From NCBI GenBank assembly GCA_037951165.1, contig JBBDHG010000061.1, positions 1 through 64,000 of the forward strand: a stretch of DNA of 64,000 nt, in the 5' to 3' direction. Numbering within the stretch: the stretch's first letter is position 1; every line of letters begins with the position of its first letter. Source of the DNA: Lophius americanus. Its lineage: Eukaryota > Chordata > Actinopteri > Lophiiformes > Lophiidae. The notes under the pieces are model-generated. The model worked only from the letters and a program-made list of their open reading frames with translations. It was not told the origin of the DNA and did not search any database. Of the stretch, positions 1 through 40,719 are shown piece after piece. The position numbers were made by a program, and so were the translations under genes.

Positions 1-65
1 AAGCCTCCTGAACGAGATACATGATGTGAACATCCTACTGTATCTGAATACTATTTCATAACCAC

Positions 66-210
66 CTGGCCTCTCTCGCTCCATGAGGTCCACAGCCGTC
101 GCCAAGTCCCCTCTGATCTTCTCCAGGCTGAGGTTCACCTCAGATAAAGGCATGTGATGACCACAGCGTGACTGGGAACATATAAATCCTCCTTTGTTGT
201 CACTGCTCTT
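66..210 (-). CDS. smyd4: smyd4 coding exon 7
   Basis: Residues 602-650. It encodes GGFICSQSRCGHHMPLSEV then NLSLEKIRGDLATAVDLMER, matching the human region with a Cys pair followed by a helical C-terminal domain. The acceptor is ATTTTAG|AAG and the donor GCCAG|GTGGTT. Positions 1-65 are intron; later exons lie outside the window. Confidence 0.85.
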
Positions 211-3200
211 CTAAAATAATCATAGGAAAGAAGGGTCTCACAAACCAATAATCGTTTGCAAAAAATATAGACCAACGATGGGTTTGAAAAAGAATCCACA
301 GAAACACTAATGAACACCTACTTTGATAGGTGCTTTGCACTTTCTACACAGGAGTCCAGACTCAGAGAGAGAGCCTCCAGCACCCGAGCCCTGCTGCCCG
401 CCCTCCGAACTCCCCTCCTGCTGCAGAGTGCAGGCCTCACACTGACAAAGGAAGAAGTACTGTTCCTGCAGGTGACGTTGGCGTTCTCGGGTTCCCATCC
501 TGCAAGTGTGAGGGCCTGAGGGAGGGAGGGATGGCTGTCATTATAACTTAAACATGCCAAATAGTAGACCAAAACTCCAAATTTAAAGTCAATAATATTC
601 ATTTGAACTGGACTCGGCAAAATGACACATTTTCTTACCATAACAGTGCAGAATCTCTTGTCCTGGACGGATATCCTTTGCTGCTCTGATAGTTGCGGTG
701 ACTTCACAGGGTGTGCTTGCTTCAACGATACTCTTCCTGAAGACTGCAGACGCATCTGAAAAACGAGGATCGGATCTCAATCCAGTCGTGAACACCAGGC
801 TGCTATTGGGAAAACAGGAGTGATTCAGAAGACTGAGAGTTGGGAACACCGCCGTGGCAATGTGCATTTCCTGGAAGGCCTGAACGTGTGAGTGTACCGC
901 TCCTATAAGATGAAAGAAAAGAAGGTATTACATGTAATGCAGACATTTACAGTCCAGTCAAATTAATACTCACATAACTAAAATCCAGATAGACTTATGG
1001 AGGTCATTTTTAAGCAGAAATGTCTACAGGTTCCCGGTTCTAACTTCTCCAATGTCTAGATTTAAGATTTTCAGTCTTCTTTGACGATGAACTTATTAGC
1101 TGTTTTTTTTTTAAATTTCACATTTAATAAAATTATCCCTCTTTAATTAATTTGCTTGCACAACTGTGCTTACATTACAGTTTCAGAGGCAGAATAGAAT
1201 ACATTGTTTCAAAGCCATTCCAGTCAAAGTCTTCCTTTGAGAATATCACTTTGAATTTCTGTTGTTCTGTCAAACCTGCACTGAAGAAAAAAACACACTT
1301 TTGTCCCTGTGGACATGTCATGTTATATCATCCATCTTTTTCTCTACCGATTCACTGAAACTCTGCCTTGATGCAAGATTAAAAGAAATAACTGAAAGTT
1401 TTCTAACTTTTGGCAAAGTTATATTTTGGTGTTGAGGCAAATCTTATGATGAGGCGATAACACTTGTGATATATTTACAAGCGTACCTGTATCTTGATGT
1501 ATAGAGACTGCCTGGGCATTGCACCTCAGCTGCAGGATGTGCCTCAAAGCTGCACTTCCCAGCAGCCACGGCTCTGGTCCCTGACCTGTAATCCCTCCCT
1601 CCTCCTCCTCCTCCTCCTCCTCCTCCTGGGCTGCAGGTGGAGGTCCCACCTTCATGAGCATTTGGTAGAGTGTTGCTATTGTGACAGCAAACAAGAAGCG
1701 CAGGCATGGGCTGTGGTTGCTCAGATGATGCATAAGGTAGAACACGGTCCGGTAAGAGTCACCGTGATATGCCGTATGGCACGGAGAGGGAGAGGACTGA
1801 TTGGACTCGGTCTGTGGACAAACTGGTTTTGAGTCTGTGTCCTCGTTTCTGATGGGATTCCTAGCATTTTGGATGTTTCTTAGCCCCGCCTTCAGTGCTA
1901 CCCTCAGAGCGAGTTGTGACATCTCACCCATCACTATCAGGTCTGCTCCCAGTGGACATTCCCAGCGGTGGTGCTCCTCCCACGCATTTTGCTTACAAGT
2001 GGTCGAACAGTATCGGCTGTAACTACATCCATCACACGGCAGAGGTCTCAGAGTTTCAGTCAAGCATCGGTGACAGCGCCTGTGCTGCATTCCAAACTCT
2101 TCACTGTCTGCTTCCAGTGTTGTTGCCTTCCCTCTCACCTCTGCCTCCATCCCGGGTATGAGGACACAGCTGTATGGGTGGTCAGTTAGGAGGACTTCGC
2201 CAGCTGCTATTCTCCCTGTAGCCACCAGGTGTCGACCTTTCTCCGTGTTGATGGCAACAGCAGCTGGAGGATTAATACCAAACTTGAGAGGTCCCCTTCT
2301 CTCTGGTCCTTGATGCTTTGAGGCAGGATTGTGATGGTCCTCTTTTGCCTTTTCACTTACAGAGATACACCTGAGGCATTGTCTGCGCCTTTCCTCTACT
2401 TTGTGTAGAAGATGAGATGGATAATTATTCTCGAGAGCTTTGTCAATATCATCAAGGGACTCCTGAGAAAAAACAGAAACATTTGTTGGTGATCCATTAC
2501 AAAATCAAAGACTGTCTCAGTATCTTCAAGATCCAAAAAGATATGACCAGGCATGGATCTAAAATTAATCCATAAAATGAAAAGGCTGAGATAGGAATGA
2601 TGAAGCGATTTGGGTGAAGGAGAGCTCATCAATCATCAGTAGAGGCAGGACCTTCATCACTAGTCTACTCAAACTTCAGAGGACACCAAATAGCAGAGTA
2701 TTCAGCATGTTAATTAATTCATCTTTAGTCGTTTTCCACTTATGGATTGGTTAAGTTGGATGAAATCAATTAGTTAAATTAACTTATAATATCAAATTAG
2801 AAAATGTTATTTTTCTCATTAGAGTTTCATGGGTTCATGGAATCATCCAGCTGTGAAAATCCATTTCCACAGCGCTCTTAGTGAATAATGCACTTCAAGG
2901 CCAATGCATTTCAAGAGGTCAAATCAAGTTCTGAAACTGTGGGTCTTCATTAATTAATTTATGATTCATGTATTCGTACAAATGGTCAAGTGCTGTTCAA
3001 ACTGACCACAAAATATCAAAATCTGTACATCGACAGATGAACTGAGTAATAACAACAATAAGAAGCAGAATTAATTCAAACGGGTTCTAATCATACCAAA
3101 AGTACGACACGACCTCATTGTCTAATTGTGGAAGATGCTTCCAGCTCACCTGGTAGAAATGCAGCTGGTAGAGTGCAGCAGAGCGGTTGGCATAGCACAG

Positions 3201-4121
3201 AGACACATGCTCCGAACTCAGGGGAGCGAAACATAGGCCCTGTCATGACCGGAGAGAAAGGCACTGGATGTTCATGCAGAATATTATGAACTGAGAGGAA
3301 TGTCACGATTTCAGATTAATGTTAATATATAACTACCTGCACAATTCTGTTCTCCACTTTGGATTTGTTGTTTATAAACAGGTTGTGCAACTTTAACATT
3401 ATATGAATATCTTACTATTGTATCAGAGGATTGCCACATTAGTCAGTGTCATGCACTGCCTAACTTAAATTTCAACAATTATTCTACCAGGTTTTATGAA
3501 AATCTGTCTAGATCTTTTAGCAAGATCCTGATGAAAGACAACCAAATAAACCACACAAATGGAGACATGAAAATTAAACATAACATTGGTGGAGGTCCTA
3601 AGCTTTTTAAAAATGTCAGATACAATTCCCGAAACTGTCATCAAATGGAGGCTGACATAATGGACAGAGAGTTAAGTATTATTGTCCAACACTGAAGTTT
3701 GCCATAACATTTCCTGGCATCCAGATTTACCTGTGAGTAGTGCAGAGCTGCCACAGTGTAGTCTCTCAACTTGAAGCTGGAGTTGCCTCGCTCCCTGCAT
3801 GCAGCTGCTTTCTCTGAATCCTTCTGAACCGAGTGGGCCGAAGATAATGAATTCACAAAGTCCAGATCATCCTCGCTACAAAAGAGAAAAAGAGATAATA
3901 CAAATATCAAGCAACTTTTCTCTGAGTCCTTCAACATTTAGTCCATGCATTTAATAATGAATTTAAAAACACCACTCAATTTTGGCCAAATTAAAGAAAC
4001 TATTTCCTTTTTCATAAACTGGGTTGTACAGCTGCAGAATATGTAGTGCAGGATTTATGATGATTCTCAACACTTTAGGTTTGGTCACACTTGGCTGTTT
4101 TTGTGAGTAGTATTGAGCCTC

Positions 4122-4159
<38 letters not shown>

Positions 4160-5826
4160 ATTTAATTTATAATGGACTTTACATTTGGATCAAATCTCAA
4201 AGTGCTACAAAGCAAAAGCAGATAAAAGCATCAATTAAAAAATAAAATAATAACTATATAAAAACCTGACCAAAAAGCAGCAATGTTAATTAAGGTTATA
4301 GGTTCTGCTAAAAAGGAAAGTTTAAAGTCCTTTTTTAAATGTGTCAGTCGTCTGTGGAGCCCCGAGATGGTCAGGGAGGGCATTCCACAGACGAGCGGCA
4401 GCAGAACAGAAGGCCCGATCACCCATGGTGCTGAGCTTAGTCCGGGGAAGGAGGAGGTGGTATGAGTGGGTAGAACGGAGGGATCGTGTTGAGGTCAGTG
4501 GGGTGAGTAGTTCTTTTAGGTAGGGGGGTGCGTTACCATGGATACACTGGTGAGTGAGGAGAGAGCACGTCAGAGCAAAAGGACGGAATGGAGTTATCTG
4601 AGCGGGAGCGGGAGTAAACAAACTTAGAACGCCAACTTCTGTGAATGTAACGGGGCCGGCGAAGGAGTCCAAGTTGTTAAATAACCGATATGCACAATGG
4701 AGTGTTGTAGTTGTTGAATTTCATCAGTTGGGTGACGGAATAATTCATCATCATGCCAGTCGTGGAGACTAGCCCGTTATTAGCGGTTAGCTTTGGACGA
4801 GACGCTCAGAGGACGTTAGTAGCCGTTATTTTCATGGAAACGATGCCGAGAAAAAAGCTATCAAACTCAGAAAGTGATCAACAGCGGCTTATTGGTGGAA
4901 GTGTCACGGGGGCAGTGATGAACGAGACGGATAAACAAACTGGCATCAACGATGAACAAACAGAAACGGACATAAACGATGAACAAACAGAAACGGACAT
5001 AAACCATGAAACAAACAGATACAGAAGTCTCCGAGTGATGCTACACCTGCAGCAACCGATAGACAGACCGTCACCAAACTCGGTAGAATTTTTACAAATA
5101 CAGAAAAAACAGATACAAATATGTATATATATCCAAAAGGTTTGCCGGTGACAATAAAAGGTATACTTGTCGGTTAATAGTATTGCAGGCTGTAGAAGTC
5201 TGATGGAAAAGCGGCGAACAGACAACGCCAGCGTCCAGATACACAGTTAAATAACTGTATTATTCAATCTAATCCCAAATTTCCTTGTTTTGTTTAACAG
5301 ATGCATGAGGACTGCAGTGATAATGTAAAATGTTTATTACTCTGGAAGTTTCACCTGAGAAAATTATGATATTTGTGTTACTGATTAGATTAAGATAATA
5401 ATATAAGTTATGAAAAAATACAATGTGGGTGAATTTCATACAACACAAACAAACATGCTAATAAAGGCAAACGTTTTAAAACGTGCCCCTACGTTCTTAC
5501 TGTTCCACTGTAGAAAAATCTGGGTATGATAGTTTATAGCCTTTTACAAGCTTTATGAACACATGTTGCCAGGTGAATATAGTTTTATAAGTGACGAATG
5601 ATAAGAAAGTTAAGGTGAAGAACTTCTTGAATATGTGGACTATGATTCAAACATGCATTAAACGAAGTTACAGCAGTAATCCAGCTACTCACGTTATGGT
5701 TTTCAGGCTAAATTTAAAAACATCGTCTACTTCAAGCAGGGATGTGAAACATTCCCTGCGTTTGGGGTCGAGTCCGAACCATTTCTGTGCGACATAGTTC
5801 TGCCACTGGACACATGGAAGATCCAT
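66..5826 (-). CDS. smyd4: SMYD4, SET and MYND domain protein (gene span, C-terminus outside window)
   Basis: Seven coding exons (5693-5826, 3731-3875, 3150-3239, 1487-2462, 639-902, 322-515, 66-210) join in one frame to about 650 residues. The start MDLPCVQWQNYVAQKWFG resembles the human SMYD4 start. TPR-like helices fall in residues 60-150. An eight-ligand MYND zinc finger (C-x2-C, C-x2-C, C-x3-C, H-x3-C) is at about 253-292. The SET core NHSCFPN is at about 475-481, with the GQEILHCYG strand near the end of exon 5, followed by a post-SET CxCxxC and a second cysteine pair. Human SMYD4 is 804 residues, so about 150 C-terminal residues lie left of position 1. The family are lysine methyltransferase-like proteins; vertebrate SMYD4 has been linked to heart and muscle development and histone deacetylase recruitment. 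The gene is divergent to rpa1. No frameshift or stop was seen. Identity is firm; catalytic activity is inferred. Confidence 0.95.
322..515 (-). CDS. smyd4: smyd4 coding exon 6 (post-SET)
   Basis: Residues 537-601. It encodes GPHTCRMGTRERQRHLQEQYFF then CQCEAC and a distal LLCRKCKAPIK pair, the post-SET zinc cluster. Two AGs are available. The upstream one (CCTCAG at 520-515) keeps the frame and restores YGPH; the AG just before GATGGG would shift it. Confidence 0.9.
639..902 (-). CDS. smyd4: smyd4 coding exon 5 (SET core)
   Basis: Residues 449-537. It encodes SLLNHSCFPNSSLVF, the NHSxxPN motif that forms the cofactor and substrate site of SET proteins, then ATIRAAKDIRPGQEILHCYG. The stretch RSDPRFSDASAVFRKSIVEA between the two motifs is longer than I recall for human SMYD4. 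The donor is TATG|GTAAGA. Confidence 0.95.
1487..2462 (-). CDS. smyd4: smyd4 coding exon 4 (N-SET and MYND zinc finger)
   Basis: Residues 124-449, the large central exon of 976 bp. It starts ESLDDIDKALENNYP, runs through the N-SET motif GRIAAGEVLLTDHPYS, then the MYND finger CHRCLTETLRPLPCDGC...CSTTC...HHRWEC. It ends in the SMYD4-typical stretch LRHILQLRCNAQAVSIHQDTG. A run of nine Glu encoded by a GAG microsatellite lies near residues 402-410. The acceptor is TTTTTTCTCAG|GAG and the donor ACAG|GTACGC. Confidence 0.95.
1595..1628. repeat. CTC/GAG trinucleotide run in smyd4 coding sequence
   Basis: Ten consecutive CTC units on the plus strand, read as GAG on the coding strand, encode a run of nine Glu in smyd4. 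It lies in the variable segment between the MYND finger and the SET core, which should tolerate length change. Confidence 0.9.
3150..3239 (-). CDS. smyd4: smyd4 coding exon 3 (TPR)
   Basis: Residues 94-123, exactly 30 codons, phase 0 at both ends. It encodes SLCYANRSAALYQLHFYQ, a canonical TPR segment very close to the human one. The acceptor is TGACAG|GGC with a good pyrimidine tract; the donor is CCAG|GTGAGC. Confidence 0.9.
3731..3875 (-). CDS. smyd4: smyd4 coding exon 2 (first TPR-like helices)
   Basis: Residues 45-93. The acceptor is TTTTGTAG|C and the donor CACAG|GTAAAT. It encodes CRERGNSSFKLRDYTVAALHYSQ, the helix A/B pattern of a tetratricopeptide repeat, as at the same place in human SMYD4. 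It ends in phase 0. Confidence 0.9.
4115..4680 (-). mobile_element. L2-like non-LTR retrotransposon, 3' end with RT C-terminus
   Basis: Minus-strand fragment inside smyd4 intron 1. It encodes the typical C-terminus of L2-clade ORF2: CIHGNAPPYLKELLTPL, then LLLPRTKLSTMGDRAF and ARLWNALPDHL. One stop (TAA for AAA) interrupts the KKGLKTFLF motif, as comparison with the copy at 6470 shows. The 3' UTR ends in an ATT run (4122-4158), as is usual for this clade. It is 5' truncated near 4680. The clade assignment is from recognition of the RT tail. Confidence 0.85.
4951..5017. repeat. 27-bp tandem repeat
   Basis: Two perfect 27-bp units (4951-4977 and 4978-5004) plus a partial third. They lie in a 132-codon plus-strand open frame (4753-5151) and would encode a 9-residue unit (DEQTETDIN). 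The frame sits in smyd4 intron 1, has no recognisable domain and is probably chance. Confidence 0.8.
5693..5826 (-). CDS. smyd4: smyd4 coding exon 1
   Basis: Residues 1-45. The ATG is at 5826-5824, and the peptide runs MDLPCVQWQNYVAQKW through DVFKFSLKTI. The donor is AAC|GTGAGT and leaves two bases of a Thr codon, completed by exon 2. The start was chosen because it aligns with the human N-terminus (MDLP..W..Y..QKW). Confidence 0.9.
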
Positions 5827-6157
5827 ACCGACTCAAAACAAACCCGCATGAGTAGCAGAGTTAGGCTATGTGTCCGTGACAGTCCAGCGATCAACTGCTT
5901 CCGGTATCAACTTTCAAAATAAAACTCATCTTATCCACCGGTGCAGGGCTTTTTTCCCTTGATACATATTTAATTACTTACGTCATTCAATTGACGCTCT
6001 AAAAACCGTTAAACGAAGTTGTGAAAGGTGGATTACGCAGAGGTAGTTAGTTTTTACCAGAAGGCTCTGACATCTTTGTTATATCTCAACTGTTGCTAAC
6101 GAATTCAGAATCACTTGTATTTCTTTTACTTTACTTTCAACATTTTTCTTAATATAA

Positions 6158-6193
<36 letters not shown>

Positions 6194-6279
6194 GCTGTAC
6201 TTTATTTATCACATTATATTACACAGTCCATAATATGCTGTTTTATTATATTTAACTTTAAGTGTATATGAGTGTAGAG

Positions 6280-7680
6280 TGTGGTGTGCAACACCAAGGT
6301 TGTTGGGTCGAGTCCCAGTCGGAGTAACTCTCTAGGTGCCCAGTGTACGCCTTCATTCTACACAGCTTACTTTGGAACATGAGCGAGAGAACTGAGGATG
6401 GAGACCAGACCAATACAGTTGGCCACAGACTGAAAAACATGTCGTTGATGGAATGCTACTACAAAGCGAGAATAATAATAATAATAATAATACATTTAAT
6501 TTATAATGCACTTTACATTTGGATCAAATCTCAAAGTGCTACAAAGCAAAAGCAGATAAAAGCATAAATAAAAAAATAAATAATAACTGTATAAAAGCCT
6601 TACCAAAAAGCCGCAATGTTAATTAAGGTTATAGGTTCTGCTAAAAAGGAAAGTTTTAAGTCCTTTTTAAATGTAAATGAGAAGAACATGGGACTCCAAA
6701 AGAATAGTCTGAGGAGAGGTTAGTCCCCTAGAAAGTTGTCATCTGAGACAGATCCTGGATGGGAAACATGTATGACAAGATAATTAAGGGTTGTGAGACT
6801 GCCAAACGAAGACTCTAAATTGCAAACAAGGTGAATGCAAGGCTGAGGAGACACTAGATAGAGGAATCTGCCCTTCAAAGATTAGCAGCTGAAAATTAAT
6901 TTTACAACGTAAAGAGGGAGGTCAAGAATAACTGCCAAAGCTGTGGAGAAAGAGGCATGACACAACATCGAGTGGCTTGTAGACCTCAGAGCAGAACACT
7001 ATGAAGACGACCTGGTTACCAACACAGAGGCAAACGTTAAACCTCGAGTCTCAGATAGAAGAGTTGGAAATATCAGCCTCCAGGGGATAAGACAAATGCT
7101 GAGAAGCCAGCTCAGTGATAGAAATAAGATCCAAGCTGTACGATCTCCCAATCACCAGATATCTCTGACGTGAAAACTCCTCGCAATGCATGGAGGGTTC
7201 CACTTAAAGTTTTGCACCCTTAGACTCTTTGAGGCAACATAGAGATGGAGAACAGGGATTAGTGAGTGTCAGATTAACAATCTACAATGAAACAAGGGGC
7301 ATCCATCAGGATGAGGCTGCATCGAGGAAGACCAAGGCCCTCAATTGGAAGTTCCAACGACAAATAGAGGAGGTGACAGGAAAAGTCTGGCACGGGTGCT
7401 CTGATGTGTAAGTAAGTCAAGTAGGTCTTGAGTAACCTAAAGCAGTAGAACCAAAGATGCAGCGCACAAGACCGCAAAGAGGCTCCTGAGATAATACAGC
7501 GCATAGTAGCAGGATGCAAGACATTAGCTGAAACAATTTACACAGAGAAGCATAACTAAGAGGCTGGGATCGAGTGTACAGGAACATTGCTGCTGAGTTT
7601 GAAGTAGTCCCCAAGTTCCACCTGCCACTGGGATATATTCTTAGAATCTGGAGTTTTCAATGAAGATCAACAGAGGGCAT
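6280..7680 (+). mobile_element. Decayed Rex6-type non-LTR retrotransposon (interrupted)
   Basis: In broken frames this stretch reads like Rex6, a teleost element with a restriction-like endonuclease. Before the insertion it reads LMECYYKAR. Downstream it has LTIYNETRGIHQDEA, then KEAPEIIQRIVAGCKTLA and ETIYTEKHN, followed after a frameshift by VYRNIAAEF. The last part matches the Rex6 region GKAYMERHNQVAGIVYRNICAEY, which holds a standard PCR primer site for this family. Most of the ORF is missing and stops are frequent, so it is inactive. The 5' limit is uncertain. Confidence 0.65.
6470..6675 (-). mobile_element. L2-like 3' end inserted in the Rex6 relic
   Basis: Nearly the same sequence as the L2-like tail at 4115-4330, in the same orientation: ATT run, 3' UTR, then the last coding residues KGLKTFLFSRTYNLN and stop. 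Here the lysine codon is intact. It interrupts the Rex6 reading frame, so it inserted later. It is only about 200 bp, severely 5' truncated. Confidence 0.85.
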
Positions 7681-8224
7681 CTACGACTATGTTTACACTG
7701 CAGGTAAAAGTGGCCCAAATTATTTTCGGTCGAGTTTCATGAAGCGTCCATAAAATAATTATTTTTCAAATCTTGTAATCCCTGTTGAAAGACAGACAGT
7801 CAGGCAAAAAATCTCCTCCTCCTCAGAGGTAATAAAGAGTCTTCTTTGCCTGATTGCCATACAACTGTGTGTTTACCTCAGCAAATGTTTAGTTAGAGAT
7901 ATTATGTTGCATGTTTCTCCTATATGCCTGATCACGCTGTCGTTCATGAAGCAAACAATCTAAGGAATACATGTCAGAACCAATATTGACACATCTTCTG
8001 TTATCCAGCAGTATGCCTGCTGTTGTGGTGTATTTTTAACATTCTCACTGAGTCAGGTCAGACACCCAGGTGAATTACAAATATAAAGACAAATTATTAC
8101 GTTGGAGAAAAAACTCAGAGTTAGAACTTCAACCACAGTCATAATTGTAGGATCTATCATACAATACCTTGGAAAAATCCACTGCTATATTTTGAAGATA
8201 AATATATACCATATCCTGTGTTGT

Positions 8225-8336
8225 TCACTGTGACGTAGCTTTTTCGAGTTGCGACAGTCTCGCGATAGAATCTATGTCTGTCCATGTCTGACGAGCTTCT
8301 GACTGATTTCTTTGAGAACCATTCTAACCGAGAGTC
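8225..8336 (+). promoter_or_regulatory. Candidate rpa1 proximal promoter / 5' UTR
   Basis: A TGACGTAG (CRE/ATF-like) site at 8231-8238 and TCTCGCGATA at 8258-8267 lie 70-105 bp before the rpa1 ATG. The second matches 9 of 10 positions of the TCTCGCGAGA element found at many TATA-less housekeeping promoters. No TATA box was seen. Function is inferred from motif and position only. Confidence 0.4.
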
Positions 8337-39239
<30,903 letters not shown>

Positions 39240-39772
39240 ACTTTGTCTTGATCGACTGCCCGGTATTTAAACTCGTCTTCCACTGGTCTCTGACTGGCAG
39301 GCAACTTTTCAAGATCATCAAATATCTGACTGCGGCAGCAGAGGGGCGGTCATTGATCCGTCTGATCAAAGGGCAGCCAGAGAGACAACTAATCTTTGTT
39401 TCTCACTCTTTTCAACAGACTCGTTGAGCAAATCTTTTAATTTAATATCATTCTGCAAAGGGGGTGCATAGTTGACGACATCAAATCGTGTTTGTGGGTG
39501 TGATTTTCATGTATGCTACAATAGACCTGATTTCTCTCGTTCATTGGAGTGATTCATTTTTGTTCGTGCTCAGTTTTAGTTGAGAGGAGTCATATTTTAT
39601 AACTTTCATTGCAGCATTTTAAACCAAAGCTTTAGCAAATTGTATTGGGGATGTAGGTGTGACATTCGTTTTAATTGATCATTGTTTTTTTGTTTTTTTT
39701 AATTCTCCGCTGAGATGGAAAAGAAATGTAAATATTTGGTTTCATGTCCTTCCAAAAAAAAACATTTAAATT

Positions 39773-39778
39773 ATTAAA
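39773..39778 (+). terminator. Candidate rpa1 polyadenylation signal ATTAAA
   Basis: ATTAAA about 530 bp after the stop, in an A/T-rich stretch. Two AATAAA at 40699-40704 and 40712-40717 would give a longer 3' UTR and are equally possible. Not decidable without transcript data. Confidence 0.35.
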
Positions 39779-40052
39779 ACGACATTGGGATTTTTAAAAA
39801 AAAACAAAGTTTCCTCGTTATTGTTGTCATAAAAGGTAATAGTTAAAAAAACAATTCAAACATTATTTGATGAAACACCTTTTTTTTGCATTACTCAAAG
39901 GTACCACTCATTACTTTTTAACACATATAGGTCTGTTTCTTGTTTTAGCAATAACGTCAGAACTTAACTTTTTGAAATGTTGATTCTGTTTATTCATTTC
40001 CTGCAACTTATTCTGAGTCACACCTTGTCTATATTTTTGTTTCTCTCACTCA

Positions 40053-40054
<2 letters not shown>

Positions 40055-40104
<50 letters not shown>
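40055..40104. repeat. CA microsatellite
   Basis: About 25 CA units, about 800 bp past the rpa1 stop. Confidence 0.95.
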
Positions 40105-40106
<2 letters not shown>

Positions 40107-40698
40107 GGTACAGTCCGCACAGATTGAACTGCTGGCTCTTCATTCATCAGCTCTTTGTCTCATAGGTCCAGCAGACTAATGGACCAAAGCCGGTGAACTA
40201 GTTCTGGCAGACAACTCGAGCTGCGTCTGCGTCTATTTAAGCTGTGACAACTTCCGATGCCTCCCTCTGCCCGCCATGCTGCTGCTGCTTCTCCACTTAC
40301 GTAGTAATGCCTGAACTGCCAGCCCCACTACATCCACTGTGGGCCCCGATTAAGGGGTTCAGTTTGTTGCTCATCACTCCCCCCAAACCATCTCTGTTTA
40401 AAGAAATATCTGCCGGAGGGGGTGATCATGTTGTAGCCCTGACCCCAAACTGGAACTATGTTAAATTTAATAACAAGCACTTCAATCACGAGTTTTCAGA
40501 CCGAACCGCAGTTAATGGAGCGAGCGATCACCACACCTGTAATAATTAGACTCCTCCTGGCACCGCCCTCTGAGCCGCTCGGACCATCACTGTCCTGCCA
40601 CCGATCCAACCAATCCCTACAGCCACAGCAATATAACCAGGAGTGAATGTCACACACTACTGATAAACACTGACCGTTGTAAAGTATATTTATCTTTT

Positions 40699-40717
40699 AA
40701 TAAATGTATATAATAAA
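40699..40717 (+). terminator. Pair of AATAAA signals downstream of rpa1
   Basis: Two canonical AATAAA hexamers 13 bp apart (40699-40704, 40712-40717), about 1.46 kb past the rpa1 stop. They may mark a distal 3' end. Confidence 0.35.
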
Positions 40718-40719
40718 CA

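Larger units (their letters stand above)
516..3730 (-). other. smyd4 introns 2-5: no further feature seen
   Basis: The introns at 516-638, 903-1486, 2463-3149 and 3240-3730 are AT-rich and show no ORF, repeat or RNA that I can support. Short open frames here are shadows of the exons or chance. Confidence 0.6.
5827..8336. promoter_or_regulatory. smyd4/rpa1 divergent intergenic interval
   Basis: The 2.5 kb between the two start codons must hold both promoters. It contains an ATA microsatellite (about 6156-6195), a decayed Rex6-type element with a nested L2 tail, and sequence of no recognisable family (7690-8220). On the smyd4 side, an ETS-type CCGGAAG on the minus strand lies at 5898-5904, about 70 bp before the ATG. 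5' UTR ends cannot be placed from sequence. Confidence 0.5.

Noticed and set aside
481..515. Alternative acceptor for smyd4 exon 6 just before GATGGG
   Set aside because: It would shift the frame after TATG; the AG 18 bases upstream keeps frame and restores the conserved YGPH.
6285..6335. Possible tRNA-like B box (GGGTCGAGTCCC)
   Set aside because: No matching A box or cloverleaf could be built; it lies at the edge of the Rex6 relic.
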